From positions 957,672 through 1,021,671 of the forward strand of contig NZ_CM000961.1 of NCBI RefSeq assembly GCF_000143825.1: DNA of 64,000 nucleotides. The letters are read 5' to 3'. The notes below the pieces were generated by a model. That model was not told where the DNA came from. It saw only the letters and a program-made list of their open reading frames with translations, and did no database searches. Source of the stretch: Corynebacterium genitalium ATCC 33030. Its GTDB lineage: Bacteria; Actinomycetota; Actinomycetes; Mycobacteriales; Mycobacteriaceae. Shown here one piece after another: positions 36,472 to 45,847 of the stretch. Numbering within the stretch: position 1 is the first letter of the stretch; every line of letters starts with the position of its first letter. A program made the position numbers and the translations under genes.

Positions 36472-37419
36472 ATGACGGACGTTTCCATTACCACTGTTTC
36501 CTTCCGCGACCGCGACGCTGACACAGCCGGGGCGGCGCGCGATATCCTCGCCCGCGCTGCTGAGCACGATGGCGTGGAGGTGTTCTCCGAGGCCTTCGTC
36601 CGCGGTCTCAACGGCGATGAGCACACGCACATCGCGGCGCTTATCGACGGCTCCCTTGCTGGCCTCGCCGCCCTCGCCCCCGACGGATCGGCCGAGCTGG
36701 CAGTCGACCCGCCGCGGCGCGGTGCTGGAGTAGGCGCAGCGTTGGCGCGGGAGGTGCTGCAGCGCCGTGACGACGCTGGTTTGTGGGCGCACGGAAACCT
36801 GCCTGCAGCGCAGGCGCTCGGAGCATCTCTTGACCTCGATGTTGTGCGCGAGCTGCTTGTCATGGATGTCGCGGGAGAGAAGCTGGCGGCCGTCGCGCGG
36901 GGCACGGATGAATTGCTGGGCGAGATCGCATCGTGGGCGGGTGGCTCCCATATAGAGGACATCAGTTACGCGGAGGCGGTGGGCAAGTGGGGGCGCGAAG
37001 ACGTCGATAAGCAATGGCTCGCTGTGAACAACGACGCGTTTTCGTGGCACCCCGAGCAAGGCGGCTGGGATCTGAACCGGCTGAAAGAGGGAATGGACAC
37101 GGACTGGTTCGACCCGAACGGCGTGCGGCTGCTGTGGGATGTTTCCGGCGGGCCGGCGTTAGCGGGATTCCACTGGACGAAGCGGCATTCCCGCACTCTC
37201 GGTGAGGTCTACGTTGTCGGATTGGCGAGCAATTACCGTGGCACCGGGCTAGGCGAACCGCTGATGCGCGCCGGGCTGGAGCACTTGGTGAATGGCGGTG
37301 CGCAGCGCGTCATCCTGTACGTGGAGTCAGACAACGAGCCAGCGGTGAAAAGGTACGTAGACATGGGGTTTAGCGTCGCGGAACGCCATGTTGTCTACTC
37401 AAATCAGCGCACTTTGTGA
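36472..37419 (+). CDS. mshD: mycothiol synthase
   Basis: 315-aa tandem-GNAT acetyltransferase that acetylates Cys-GlcN-inositol with acetyl-CoA, the last step of mycothiol synthesis. The degenerate N-terminal GNAT domain has RRGAGVGAAL; the active C-terminal domain has NYRGTGLGEPLMRAGLEHL, followed by LYVESDNEPAVKRYVDMGF. The position before pstSCAB matches C. glutamicum. Two 11-bp-word copies lie inside in opposite orientation (36639 and 37002). Confidence 0.94.
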   Translation: MTDVSITTVSFRDRDADTAGAARDILARAAEHDGVEVFSEAFVRGLNGDEHTHIAALIDGSLAGLAALAPDGSAELAVDPPRRGAGVGAALAREVLQRRDDAGLWAHGNLPAAQALGASLDLDVVRELLVMDVAGEKLAAVARGTDELLGEIASWAGGSHIEDISYAEAVGKWGREDVDKQWLAVNNDAFSWHPEQGGWDLNRLKEGMDTDWFDPNGVRLLWDVSGGPALAGFHWTKRHSRTLGEVYVVGLASNYRGTGLGEPLMRAGLEHLVNGGAQRVILYVESDNEPAVKRYVDMGFSVAERHVVYSNQRTL

Positions 37420-37455
37420 CATAGAACGCACCACTAATTCACAGGAGACCACAAA

Positions 37456-37496
37456 GTTAACGCATTGTTCACCGTTTAGAACCTGTTGGGTTAACG
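37456..37496 (+). promoter_or_regulatory. candidate PhoR-binding direct repeats upstream of pstS
   Basis: GTTAACG (37456-37462), a 4-bp spacer and GTTCACC (37467-37473) give an 11-bp period; a third GTTAACG is at 37490-37496. The layout matches PhoP/PhoR-type boxes, and pst genes are known phosphate-starvation targets. The promoter itself is not obvious. Confidence 0.5.
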
Positions 37497-37628
37497 CGCA
37501 GCCCGTAGCTTTCCCATACGTGAGCACCCAGCCACGGTGACTGGCGCGCGAAAACGCGCATCCGTGACCACGGCGGCTTGGGACCGATGCTCAGAAGAAG
37601 ATCTGAATTCGCACCGGAAAGGTATCCC

Positions 37629-38762
37629 GTGATCCGTAACATCAAGCGCACCGCCGCTCTCGCCGGCCTTGCAGCACTGACCTCCGTTTCCCTGGTCGCT
37701 TGCGGCGACTCCGCAGACAACGGCGACAACTCCAACGACTCCGCAAACGAGAGCACCGACACCGGTGAAATCGAGGGCCTGTCCGGCGAGTCCGGCCAGC
37801 TCGTTGCTGAGGGTGCTACCTCTCAGGCAAACGCCATGGACTACTTCGGTTCCCGCTACGCTGAGGCTGTCGACGGCGCCAACCTCGCGTACAACGCAAC
37901 CGGTTCCGGTAGCGGCATCAAGAACTTCGTGGGCAACCAGGCTGCTTTCGCCGGCTCTGACTCCCCGCTGAAGGAGGACAAGGGCGAGGTTGAGCAGGCC
38001 AAGGAGCGTTGCGGTGGCAACGACGCATGGCACCTGCCGATGGTCATCGGCCCGGTCGCTGTCGCCTACAACCTTGAGGGCGTTGAGGACCTGAACCTGT
38101 CCATCGACAACATCGTTGAGATTTTCGACGGCACCATCACCAAGTGGAACGACCCGAAGATCGCTGAGAACAACGATGGCGCAGACCTGCCGGACCAGGA
38201 GATCTCCGTGATCTACCGCTCTGACGAGTCCGGTACCTCCGACAACTTCCAGAAGTTCCTGTCTGCTGCTTCCGACGGCAAGTGGGAAGGCGAAGGCAAG
38301 GCATTCCCGCAGAAGGTCGGCGCTGGTGCTAACGGCTCCACCGCTGTTGCTGAGCAGGTCAACGCCACCAACGGTGCCATCACCTACGTTGAGGCTGGCT
38401 ACGCCCGCGACCTCGAGCTCGGCGTTGCTAACGTCGACTTCGGCAATGGCCCGGTCGAGCTGAACAACGACACCGTCAACGCTGCTCTGGATAAGGTCGA
38501 GTTCAAGTCCGAGGGCAACGACATGGTCGTCGACGCTGACGCTCTCTTCGCCCAGCAGGAGGCTGACTCCTACCCGCTCATCCTGACCACCTACGAGATC
38601 GTCTGCTCCAAGTACGACGACGAGAAGACCCGCAACCAGGTCAAGGACTTCCTGACCGTCGTTCTGGAGTCCCAGGACGAAGAGCTCGAGGACGCTGGCT
38701 TCATCCCGGTTTCCGGCGAGTTCGCTGACAAGCTGCGTGAGTCTGTCGAAGCCATCAGCTAA
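37629..38762 (+). CDS. pstS: phosphate ABC transporter substrate-binding lipoprotein
   Basis: 377-aa high-affinity phosphate-binding lipoprotein. Signal peptide with lipobox LVAC (Cys25), then a Asn/Asp/Ser-rich linker. The PstS fold has phosphate-ligand segments GATSQANAM, GSGSGIKNF, FAGSDSPLK and RSDESGTSDNF. GTG 37629 has GAAAGG upstream; the in-frame ATG at 37590 would put a charged leader before the signal. Codon use is strongly biased (GCT, GTT, AAG), as in highly expressed genes. Confidence 0.94.
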   Translation: MIRNIKRTAALAGLAALTSVSLVACGDSADNGDNSNDSANESTDTGEIEGLSGESGQLVAEGATSQANAMDYFGSRYAEAVDGANLAYNATGSGSGIKNFVGNQAAFAGSDSPLKEDKGEVEQAKERCGGNDAWHLPMVIGPVAVAYNLEGVEDLNLSIDNIVEIFDGTITKWNDPKIAENNDGADLPDQEISVIYRSDESGTSDNFQKFLSAASDGKWEGEGKAFPQKVGAGANGSTAVAEQVNATNGAITYVEAGYARDLELGVANVDFGNGPVELNNDTVNAALDKVEFKSEGNDMVVDADALFAQQEADSYPLILTTYEIVCSKYDDEKTRNQVKDFLTVVLESQDEELEDAGFIPVSGEFADKLRESVEAIS

Positions 38763-38779
38763 GCGCTTTTGATGGTCGC

Positions 38780-38846
38780 CTAGGACTGCGGTCCTAGCCG
38801 ACCGGCATACCCCCTGCTACCGAAGTGAGCCGGGGGTATGTCTTTG
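38780..38846 (+). terminator. tandem hairpins between pstS and pstC (attenuator)
   Basis: CTAGGAC / GTCCTAG (38780-38797) is followed by CATACCCCC / GGGGGTATG (38806-38840) and TCTTTG. Partial termination here would keep PstS above the membrane subunits, as is common in pst operons. Confidence 0.7.
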
Positions 38847-38952
38847 TGGCAACGAGTTTCTGAGTTCTAACTGAGAAACCACATGTCTTCTTCTGCGGAC
38901 CCGCATGAGCGGAGCACCGCATTCAGAACTTTCACACAAAGGATTCGTCACT

Positions 38953-40044
38953 ATGGCTGACAACGAATTGCCGGCAACTGAGCACGACGACCGCGGCGCC
39001 GGACCTGCCACTCGCGAAGATGCGGTGGTCAGCTCCTCCCAGGCCACACCGCGCGAGAAGGGCCAGGACCCCGCAGTTTCTGACACCCCCGCAACTGGCC
39101 ACACCTCCGGCGGAGGCGCTGGCGTCAAGCGCCCGGGCGACCGCATCTTCGAAGCTCTCTCCACCATTTCCGCGGCGCTGATCACTGTGATCATCGCGGC
39201 CGTCGGTCTGTTCCTCGTGCTGCAGGCGATCAAGCCGCTGCGCCTGAACAAGGAGAACTTCTTCACCTACACCGGTCCCTGGCAGACCTCGAACCTGGAG
39301 AACATGCAGTTCGGTATTCCGAACCTGTTCTTTGTGACCATGATGGTCTCGATCATCGCCCTGATCATCGCTATGCCGATCGCCCTGGGCATCGCCATCT
39401 TCCTGTCCAACTACGCGCCGAAGCAGCTGGTTCGCCCGCTGGCAACGCTGGTGGACATGCTCGCCGCCGTGCCGTCCATCGTTTACGGTCTGTGGGGTGC
39501 GCAGGTCCTCGGCCCAGCACTGTCCGGTTTCTACGAATGGGTCCACGGCACCTTCCTCGGGAACACATTCCTGTTCACTGCGGACGGTAACTCGCCGGCC
39601 TTCGCCACCAGCCGTAACATCCTCACCGGTGGCATCGTCCTGGCGATCATGATCCTCCCGGTCATCGCCGCGACTGCGCGTGAGGTCTTCGTGCAGACCC
39701 CTCCCGGCCAGATCGAGTCCGCTCTGGCACTCGGTGCTACCCGCTGGGAAGTCATCCGCATGACCGTGCTGCCGTTCGGCCTGTCTGGCTACATCGCCGG
39801 CTCGATGCTTGGCCTGGGCCGCGCTCTCGGTGAGACCATGGCGCTCTACATGGTCGTGTCCCCGAGTGGTGCCTTTCGTGGGTCGCTGTTTGACGGCGGC
39901 ACCACCTTCGCTACCGCGATTGCAAACGCGTCCGCAGAGTTCAACAACGAGGTCTCGGCAGGTGCCTACATCGCTGCCGGCCTGGTGCTGTTCTTGCTGA
40001 CCTTCATCGTCAACTCGATCGCCCGCGCGATCGTCAACAAGTAG
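38953..40044 (+). CDS. pstC: phosphate ABC transporter permease PstC
   Basis: 363-aa inner-membrane permease with a hydrophilic N terminus and about six helices. Conserved segments are LATLVDMLAAVPSIVYGLWG and the EAA-like ALALGATRWEVIRMTVLPFGLSG region (split here to respect length). ATG 38953 follows AAAGGA; the ATG at 38905 lacks one. Works with PstA and PstB. Confidence 0.93.
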   Translation: MADNELPATEHDDRGAGPATREDAVVSSSQATPREKGQDPAVSDTPATGHTSGGGAGVKRPGDRIFEALSTISAALITVIIAAVGLFLVLQAIKPLRLNKENFFTYTGPWQTSNLENMQFGIPNLFFVTMMVSIIALIIAMPIALGIAIFLSNYAPKQLVRPLATLVDMLAAVPSIVYGLWGAQVLGPALSGFYEWVHGTFLGNTFLFTADGNSPAFATSRNILTGGIVLAIMILPVIAATAREVFVQTPPGQIESALALGATRWEVIRMTVLPFGLSGYIAGSMLGLGRALGETMALYMVVSPSGAFRGSLFDGGTTFATAIANASAEFNNEVSAGAYIAAGLVLFLLTFIVNSIARAIVNK

Positions 40045-40054
40045 GAGAGTAGCC

Positions 40055-41128
40055 ATGAGCACTGCATATTCCGGCAACTCTGGCCAGCCTGACAAGGCAG
40101 ACAAGGCCGACAAGGTTGTGAAGGAAGACAAGGTTGTAAAGACCGACAAGGACTCCACCGGCGCCTCCGCTGGTTCGGCCGCGGCAACCGCAACCGCAAC
40201 CGAAACCGCCACCGAAACCCGCGAGCCGGCTCGCACCAACTCTGACGGGGACAACCCGTTCACCGACATTTCTGGTGGCCGTAAATTCACCAACGGCTTC
40301 ATGGGCGGCCTGATGTGGCTGGCCATGATCCTCGCACTGATCCCGCTCGGCTGGCTGCTGTTCACCCTTGTCAGCCGCGGCATTGGCCCGATCTTGGACG
40401 TCGATTGGTGGACTGAGGACATGGGTGGCGCGCGTACCCGTGCCCCAGGCGGCGGTGCAGCGCACGCCATCGTCGGTACCCTCGTCCAAACCCTCATCGC
40501 GTCCCTGTTCTCCATCCCGATCGGTGTCTTCACCGCGATTTACCTGGTGGAGTACTCCGGCGGCAACCGTCTGGGCAAACTGACCACCTTCATGGTGGAC
40601 ATCCTCTCCGGTGTCCCGTCGATCGTGTCCGCCCTGTTCATCTACGCCCTGTGGATCACCATCCTCGGCCAGGAGCGCTCCGGTTTCGCCGTCGCCCTGT
40701 CTCTGATCCTGCTGATGGTCCCCATCGTGGTGCGAAATACGGAGGAGATGCTCCGTGTCGTCCCAATGGACCTACGAGAAGCCACGTACGCACTGGGCGT
40801 GCCGAAATGGAAGACGATCGTCCGCATCGTTTTGCCGACGGCCCTGTCCGGCATCGTCACCGGCATCATGCTGGCTGTCGCCCGCGTCATGGGCGAGTCC
40901 GCTCCGGTGTTGATCCTCGTGGGTTCGACGAAGGTGATGAACGCGTTCAACATCTTCGAAGGACCGCAGTCGTCGCTGCCGCTGTTCATGCTCGACATGT
41001 GGAAGTCTGGTTCGGCTCAGGCCGTTACTGACCGCCTGTGGGGTGCTGCCCTCACCCTGGTCCTCATCGTCGTCGCCCTGAACCTGCTTGCTCGCCTCAT
41101 CGCGTCCAAGTACTCGGTCAAGAAGTAA
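40055..41128 (+). CDS. pstA: phosphate ABC transporter permease PstA
   Basis: 357-aa permease partner of PstC. An unusual ~75-residue cytoplasmic N terminus contains charged repeats ([19 protein letters not shown]) and then an Ala/Thr/Glu run. Six helices follow with the conserved [20 protein letters not shown] and [20 protein letters not shown] loop. Starts 10 bp after pstC with GGAGAG upstream. The N-terminal repeats look species-specific. Confidence 0.93.
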   Translation: MSTAYSGNSGQPDKADKADKVVKEDKVVKTDKDSTGASAGSAAATATATETATETREPARTNSDGDNPFTDISGGRKFTNGFMGGLMWLAMILALIPLGWLLFTLVSRGIGPILDVDWWTEDMGGARTRAPGGGAAHAIVGTLVQTLIASLFSIPIGVFTAIYLVEYSGGNRLGKLTTFMVDILSGVPSIVSALFIYALWITILGQERSGFAVALSLILLMVPIVVRNTEEMLRVVPMDLREATYALGVPKWKTIVRIVLPTALSGIVTGIMLAVARVMGESAPVLILVGSTKVMNAFNIFEGPQSSLPLFMLDMWKSGSAQAVTDRLWGAALTLVLIVVALNLLARLIASKYSVKK

Positions 41129-41165
41129 GCCGCTAACCCCCTTTCACTCTCCAGGAGAAAACACA

Positions 41166-41939
41166 ATGTCTAAGCTCGAGCTCAACGATCTCGACATTTA
41201 CTACGGCGACTTCCACGCCGTGCAGAGCGTCAACATGAAGATCCCCGGCCAGGCCGTGACCGCATTCATCGGTCCGTCTGGTTGCGGCAAGTCCACCGTG
41301 CTGCGCACCCTCAACCGCATGCACGAGGTCATCCCGAACGCCTCCGTCGACGGCGAGGTCCTCCTCGACGGCCACGACATCTACGCCGACAACGTTGACC
41401 CGGTTGCAGTGCGCAACACCGTCGGCATGGTGTTCCAGAAAGCGAACCCGTTCCCGACCATGTCCATCGAGGAGAACGTCGTCGCTGGCCTGACCCTCCA
41501 GGGTGAAAAGGACAAGAAGAAGCTCAAGGAGATCACCGAGCAGTCCCTGCGCGGTGCGAACCTCTGGGACGAGGTCAAGGACCGTCTGGACAAGCCGGGC
41601 GGCGGCCTTTCCGGTGGTCAGCAGCAGCGTCTGTGCATCGCTCGCGCGATCGCTGTCCGTCCTGAGGTCCTCCTCATGGACGAGCCCTGCTCCGCTCTGG
41701 ACCCGATTTCCACCCTCGCTGTTGAGGACCTCATTCACGAGCTGAAGGACGAGTACACCATCGTCATCGTGACCCACAACATGCAGCAGGCAGCCCGCGT
41801 GTCCGACAAGACCGGCTTCTTCTCCCTCGAGGCCACCGGTAAGCCGGGCCACCTGGTGGAGTTCAACGACACCACCACCATCTTCGAGAACCCGGAGCGC
41901 AAGGAGACCGAAGACTACATCTCCGGTCGCTTCGGTTAA
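41166..41939 (+). CDS. pstB: phosphate ABC transporter ATP-binding protein PstB
   Basis: 257-aa ATPase of the phosphate importer. Walker [11 protein letters not shown]-loop VFQKANPFP, signature [14 protein letters not shown], Walker [14 protein letters not shown] and the switch His in [10 protein letters not shown] 41166 has CAGGAG upstream. Last gene of pstSCAB; a terminator follows. Confidence 0.96.
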   Translation: MSKLELNDLDIYYGDFHAVQSVNMKIPGQAVTAFIGPSGCGKSTVLRTLNRMHEVIPNASVDGEVLLDGHDIYADNVDPVAVRNTVGMVFQKANPFPTMSIEENVVAGLTLQGEKDKKKLKEITEQSLRGANLWDEVKDRLDKPGGGLSGGQQQRLCIARAIAVRPEVLLMDEPCSALDPISTLAVEDLIHELKDEYTIVIVTHNMQQAARVSDKTGFFSLEATGKPGHLVEFNDTTTIFENPERKETEDYISGRFG

Positions 41940-41964
41940 ATCGCTCTTCTTCGGGATACCACGT

Positions 41965-42000
41965 AAAGCCCTTCGGTCTTCGGGCCGGAGGGCTTTCGCC
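41965..42000. terminator. terminator between pstB and phoU
   Basis: Stem AAAGCCCTTCGG / CCGGAGGGCTTT with a short loop. A-rich and T-rich flanks make it usable from both convergent genes. Confidence 0.8.
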
Positions 42001-42032
42001 CTGTTGACGGGGCGTGCGGAACAGTCGTCGGC

Positions 42033-42779
42033 CTAATCTTCAGCGAAGTAGCGCTCGAGCTCCTGGAAACGTTCGTCCATTTCCACGTCTTGGCCGTCGG
42101 AGTCTTTGCTTTCAATGTAGTTTTCCGGGGTCAAGCCAGTGACGAGGAAAACGATGCGTGCGGCGACGTTGACGCAGTGATCGGCGTAGCGTTCGTAAAA
42201 ACGCGCGATGAGCGCTAGGTCGACGGCGAGGCGGTTGGGGCCTTCCCACTCCCGGCTGGTCAGTGTGGTTAGGAGTTGCTTGTGGGTGTCATCGACAGCG
42301 TCATCAAGTTCATTCATCTCCAGCGCGAGGTCCGCGTCGGGGCTGATGAGCTGGTCGTGGATCAGTTCCCCCATCGTGCCCGTGCGTCCGGCGAACTCCA
42401 CGATGCTTTCGCGTAACGACGCCCCCGGCCCGTCAAGCGGCACCACCGGGTCCGGGTGGCGCAGCCGAGCCGTATTGGCGATGTGCTTGGCCAACGCGCC
42501 CATGCGGTTGAAGTCTTCGACAATGTAGATTGACGTGAAGATCTGCCGTAGCTCGGAGGCGACCGGGTTCTCCAGCGCGAGCAGCTGCATGGAGCGGCGT
42601 TCGCACCGGTCGCGGATCTCTTTGAGGGAGTCGGCCGCGGTCAGGGCCGCTTCAGCGTCGTCAAGCGATGCCTCGAGCACCGCGGTCGACGCATGCTTCA
42701 TGATCGCGCGCACAGTGTCGCTCATCCTCTGCAGGTCGCGCGAGAAGGCGTCGAGGTGGTCGCGGTAGGCGGTTCGCAT
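42033..42779 (-). CDS. phoU: phosphate signalling protein PhoU
   Basis: 248-aa helical protein with two PhoU repeats, each with a metal-binding E/DxxxD pattern (e.g. DDAEAALTAAD; ERYADHCVNVAARI). It normally links Pst transport state to the sensor kinase and curbs phosphate uptake. It sits convergent to pstB and 11 bp after dusB on the same strand, so it is probably co-transcribed with dusB rather than pst. A TAACGT 8 nt before ATG 42779 could give a second, leaderless start. Confidence 0.92.
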   Translation of the reverse strand: MRTAYRDHLDAFSRDLQRMSDTVRAIMKHASTAVLEASLDDAEAALTAADSLKEIRDRCERRSMQLLALENPVASELRQIFTSIYIVEDFNRMGALAKHIANTARLRHPDPVVPLDGPGASLRESIVEFAGRTGTMGELIHDQLISPDADLALEMNELDDAVDDTHKQLLTTLTSREWEGPNRLAVDLALIARFYERYADHCVNVAARIVFLVTGLTPENYIESKDSDGQDVEMDERFQELERYFAED

Positions 42780-42790
42780 GCTTTATGACG

Positions 42791-43957
42791 TTACCCGCCC
42801 GAGTTCTCAATCTCCGCCCCAACAGGCACCGCGTCATCCTCGGGATCGTCCAGCCACCCTTCGGGCAGAACGACCTTCGCGCTGGAGCCTTTGCGGCCGC
42901 GGGCTTCGTCGGCGGCTTCGGCCATGGCGTCGGAGTCGAAAATAGCGGATAGGTGGGAGTGGAGCTCCTCGAGCGTGGACACACGGGCGAGCTCGCTGCG
43001 GAATTGGCCGCCGACGGGGAAGCCGCGCAGGTACCAGCCGACGTGCTTGCGTAGCTCGCGGCACCCACGCTCTTCGCCGTTGTGGGCGGCGAGCAGCTCA
43101 CCGTGGCGGGCCATGATGCGGGCGACTTGGCCAAGCGTCGGTTCTGCCGGAACCACTTCGCCGCGCAGTTGGGCGGAGAGCTGGGCGAAGAGCCACGGCC
43201 GGCCAAGGCAGCCGCGGCCGACGACGACACCGTCGCAGGCGGTGCGCTCCATCATCTCTTCTGCGTCGGTGGAGGCGAAGATGTCGCCGTTGCCCAGCAC
43301 GGGGATCCCCGTGCCGTCCATATGCTCGACCAGCCGGGAGATTTCGTCCCAGTCTGCGGTGCCGGAATAACGCTGGGCGGCCGTGCGGGCGTGCAGTGTG
43401 ACGGCCGATGCGCCTTCTTCAGCGGCGATGCGGCCGGCATCCAGGTGGGTCTTGTGCTCGTCGTCAATGCCCACGCGGAACTTCACGGTGACCGGAACGC
43501 GGCCGTCAGCTGCTTTGACCGCGGCGGAGACGATGTTGCGGTACAGCCCGCGCTTGTACGGAATCGCGGAACCGCCGCCGCGGCGGGTCACCTTGGGCAC
43601 GGGGCAGCCGAAGTTCATATCCACGTGGTCCGCCATGTCGCCCTCGACGATCATTCGGACAGCCTTGTAGGTGTATTCCGGGTCGACGGTGTACAGCTGC
43701 ATCGACCGCGGTGTCTCCTGCGGCGCGAATGTGGTCATGTGCAGGGTCTTCTCGTTGCCTTCCACAAGCGCGCGGGCCGTGATCATCTCGCACACGTACA
43801 GTCCCGATACCGTGCCCGTGAGATCTTCCTCGATCTCGCGGCACAGCACACGGAACGGCATGTCCGTCACGCCGGCCATCGGAGCGAGGATGACCGGCGA
43901 GGCGAGTTCGATGCCGCCGATGCGCAGTTGGGGGGCAGTGGTAATCACAACGCTCAT
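42791..43957 (-). CDS. dusB: tRNA-dihydrouridine synthase
   Basis: 388-aa flavoprotein reducing specific uridines in tRNA. TIM-barrel motifs: APMAGVTDMPFR near residue 25, the catalytic Cys in DMNFGCPVPKVTRRGGG, HARTAAQRYSG, and GNGDIF. Same gene position as in C. glutamicum, between phoU and actA. The Dus subclass is inferred from length and actinobacterial practice. Confidence 0.9.
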   Translation of the reverse strand: MSVVITTAPQLRIGGIELASPVILAPMAGVTDMPFRVLCREIEEDLTGTVSGLYVCEMITARALVEGNEKTLHMTTFAPQETPRSMQLYTVDPEYTYKAVRMIVEGDMADHVDMNFGCPVPKVTRRGGGSAIPYKRGLYRNIVSAAVKAADGRVPVTVKFRVGIDDEHKTHLDAGRIAAEEGASAVTLHARTAAQRYSGTADWDEISRLVEHMDGTGIPVLGNGDIFASTDAEEMMERTACDGVVVGRGCLGRPWLFAQLSAQLRGEVVPAEPTLGQVARIMARHGELLAAHNGEERGCRELRKHVGWYLRGFPVGGQFRSELARVSTLEELHSHLSAIFDSDAMAEAADEARGRKGSSAKVVLPEGWLDDPEDDAVPVGAEIENSGG

Positions 43958-44097
43958 TGTTCCCGCTCGGCCACGCCGGACACAAACCCGGACACGGTCG
44001 AGACGCAGGCCACGTTACTTACTAGGTAGTGGCGCAAAAATGCCAGGTGCGTCACAATGGTGTGAAAGAAGCACACGCGACATACAAGGAGTACAAG

Positions 44098-45603
44098 ATG
44101 AGCGACCGCATTTCGCACGCGCAGCTGCGGGACAAGGTCATGTCCGCCGACGAGGCTGCCCAGTTCGTCGAGCACGGCGACAAGGTCGGCATGTCCGGCT
44201 TCACCGGCGCGGGCTACCCGAAGGCGCTGCCGACCGCCATCGCGGAGAAGGCGAAGGCCGCCCATGATAAGGGCCAGGACTTCAGCATCGATCTGTTCAC
44301 TGGTGCTTCCACTGCTCCGGAGTGCGACGGCGTGCTGGCTGAGGCGAACGCGCTGCGTTACCGCATGCCGTACCAGTCCGACCCGACGATGCGTAACAAG
44401 ATCAACTCGGGTGAGATGAAGTTCCAGGACATCCACCTGTCCCACTCCGGCATGATGGTTGAGCAGGGCTTCTTCGGCGACCTCGATGTCGCCATCGTTG
44501 AGGCTGTGCGGATCGATGAGAGCGGCAACATCATCCCGTCTTCCTCCGTGGGTAACTCCGTGGAGTTCCTTAACGCTGCCAAGAAGATCATCATTGAGGT
44601 CAACGAGTGGCAGTCTGAGGAGCTCGAGGGCATGCACGACATCTGGCTCGTGCCGCCGCTGCCGAACCGCATCCCGGTCCCGATCACCAAGGCCGGCGAC
44701 CGCATCGGCACCACCTACATCGAGATCGACCCGGAGAAGGTCGTCGCTGTGGTGGAGACCAACGACCCGGACCGTAACGCACCCTTCAAGGCGCCGGACG
44801 AGACCTCCGAGCAGATCGCCGGCAACTTCCTGGACTTCCTGGAGAACGAGGTCAAGGCTGGCCGTCTCGCCTACGACGGCTACGTCATGCAGTCCGGCGT
44901 GGGCAATGTCCCGAACGCTGTGATGGCGGGCCTGATGGAGTCCAAGTTCGAGAACATCCAGGCCTACACCGAGGTGATCCAGGACGGCATGGTCGACCTG
45001 ATCGACGCCGGCAAGATGACCGTGGCTTCCGCAACCTCCTTCTCCCTGTCCCCGGAGTACGCGGAGAAGATGAACAACGAGGCATCCCGCTACCGCGAGT
45101 CCATCATCCTGCGCCCGCAGTCCATCTCCAACCACCCGGAGGTCATCCGCCGCACAGGCTTGATTGCCACCAACGGCATGATCGAGGCGGACATTTACGG
45201 TAACGCCAACTCCACCCACATCAACGGCTCCCGCCTGATGAACGCCCTGGGCGGTTCCGGCGACTTCACCCGTAACGCATTCATATCCTCCTTCATCTCC
45301 CCGTCGGAGGCGAAGAGCGGCGCCATCTCCGCCATCGTGCCGTTCGTGTCGCATGTGGACCACACCGAGCACGACGCGATGGTCTTCATCACCGAGTACG
45401 GTGTCGCTGACCTGCGCGGCCTGGCTCCGCGCGACCGCGTGGCCAAGATGATTTCGATTGCCCACCCGACCTACCGCCCGCTGTTGGAGGAGTACGTCGC
45501 GCGCGCCGCGAAGTCCAAGTACCAGTCCACCCCGCACGACCTGCGTCACGCCTTCGACTTCCACCTCCGCATGGAAGAGACCGGCACGATGAAGCAGGAC
45601 TAA
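44098..45603 (+). CDS. actA: succinyl-CoA:acetate CoA-transferase / acetyl-CoA hydrolase family
   Basis: 501-aa CoA-transferase moving CoA between succinyl-CoA, acetate or propionate; in C. glutamicum the syntenic gene (actA/cat) feeds acetate metabolism. Features: GDKVGMSGFTGAGYPKALP at the start, SSSVGNSVEF, and the C-terminal FITEYGVADLRGLAPRDR characteristic of the family. ATG 44098 has AAGGAG at good spacing. Codon use is highly biased, suggesting strong expression. The regulator gene ramA is also in this window. Confidence 0.88.
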   Translation: MSDRISHAQLRDKVMSADEAAQFVEHGDKVGMSGFTGAGYPKALPTAIAEKAKAAHDKGQDFSIDLFTGASTAPECDGVLAEANALRYRMPYQSDPTMRNKINSGEMKFQDIHLSHSGMMVEQGFFGDLDVAIVEAVRIDESGNIIPSSSVGNSVEFLNAAKKIIIEVNEWQSEELEGMHDIWLVPPLPNRIPVPITKAGDRIGTTYIEIDPEKVVAVVETNDPDRNAPFKAPDETSEQIAGNFLDFLENEVKAGRLAYDGYVMQSGVGNVPNAVMAGLMESKFENIQAYTEVIQDGMVDLIDAGKMTVASATSFSLSPEYAEKMNNEASRYRESIILRPQSISNHPEVIRRTGLIATNGMIEADIYGNANSTHINGSRLMNALGGSGDFTRNAFISSFISPSEAKSGAISAIVPFVSHVDHTEHDAMVFITEYGVADLRGLAPRDRVAKMISIAHPTYRPLLEEYVARAAKSKYQSTPHDLRHAFDFHLRMEETGTMKQD

Positions 45604-45684
45604 GTTCCTGCCCGCACTCCGGTCGGCTGAACTTCAGGCCCGATTACTTGCGAGGGGTCCCAAGGGTTTACCATGGGACCCTGC

Positions 45685-45757
45685 GGGCCTTTAGCTCAGT
45701 TGGTAGAGCTACGGACTTTTAATCCGCAGGTCCCGGGTTCGAGCCCCGGAGGGCCCA
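45685..45757 (+). tRNA. tRNA-Lys (anticodon TTT)
   Basis: Acceptor GGGCCTT / AGGGCCC (one G-T pair), anticodon loop CTTTTAA, T-arm CCGGG-TTCGAGC-CCCGG, discriminator A. A GGGTCCCA / TGGGACCC hairpin without T-run (45655-45681) stands just upstream, after actA. Confidence 0.96.
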
Positions 45758-45771
45758 CGATCCGTTGAAGC

Positions 45772-45800
45772 CCCTGGTCATGATTGGCCAGGGTCTTCGT
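45772..45800 (+). terminator. terminator after tRNA-Lys
   Basis: CCCTGG (45772-45777) and CCAGGG (45788-45793) around a 10-nt loop, then TCTTCGTT. Confidence 0.6.
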
Positions 45801-45847
45801 TGCGCGTGCACCAGGCCGCGCTTGTGTCCCTGGCTTAGACTTGCTGC

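Noticed and set aside
38932..40533. 533-codon open frame on the - strand
   Set aside because: Antisense to pstC and pstA; composition (Asp/His/Gln/Gly-rich) is typical of GC-skewed shadow frames.
43954..45564. 536-codon open frame on the - strand
   Set aside because: Antisense to actA, with Val/Leu/Asp/His low-complexity composition and no motifs.
45655..45681. GGGTCCCA / TGGGACCC hairpin as the actA terminator
   Set aside because: No T-run follows and it ends only 3 bp before tRNA-Lys, so it could equally be a tRNA precursor element; left unassigned.
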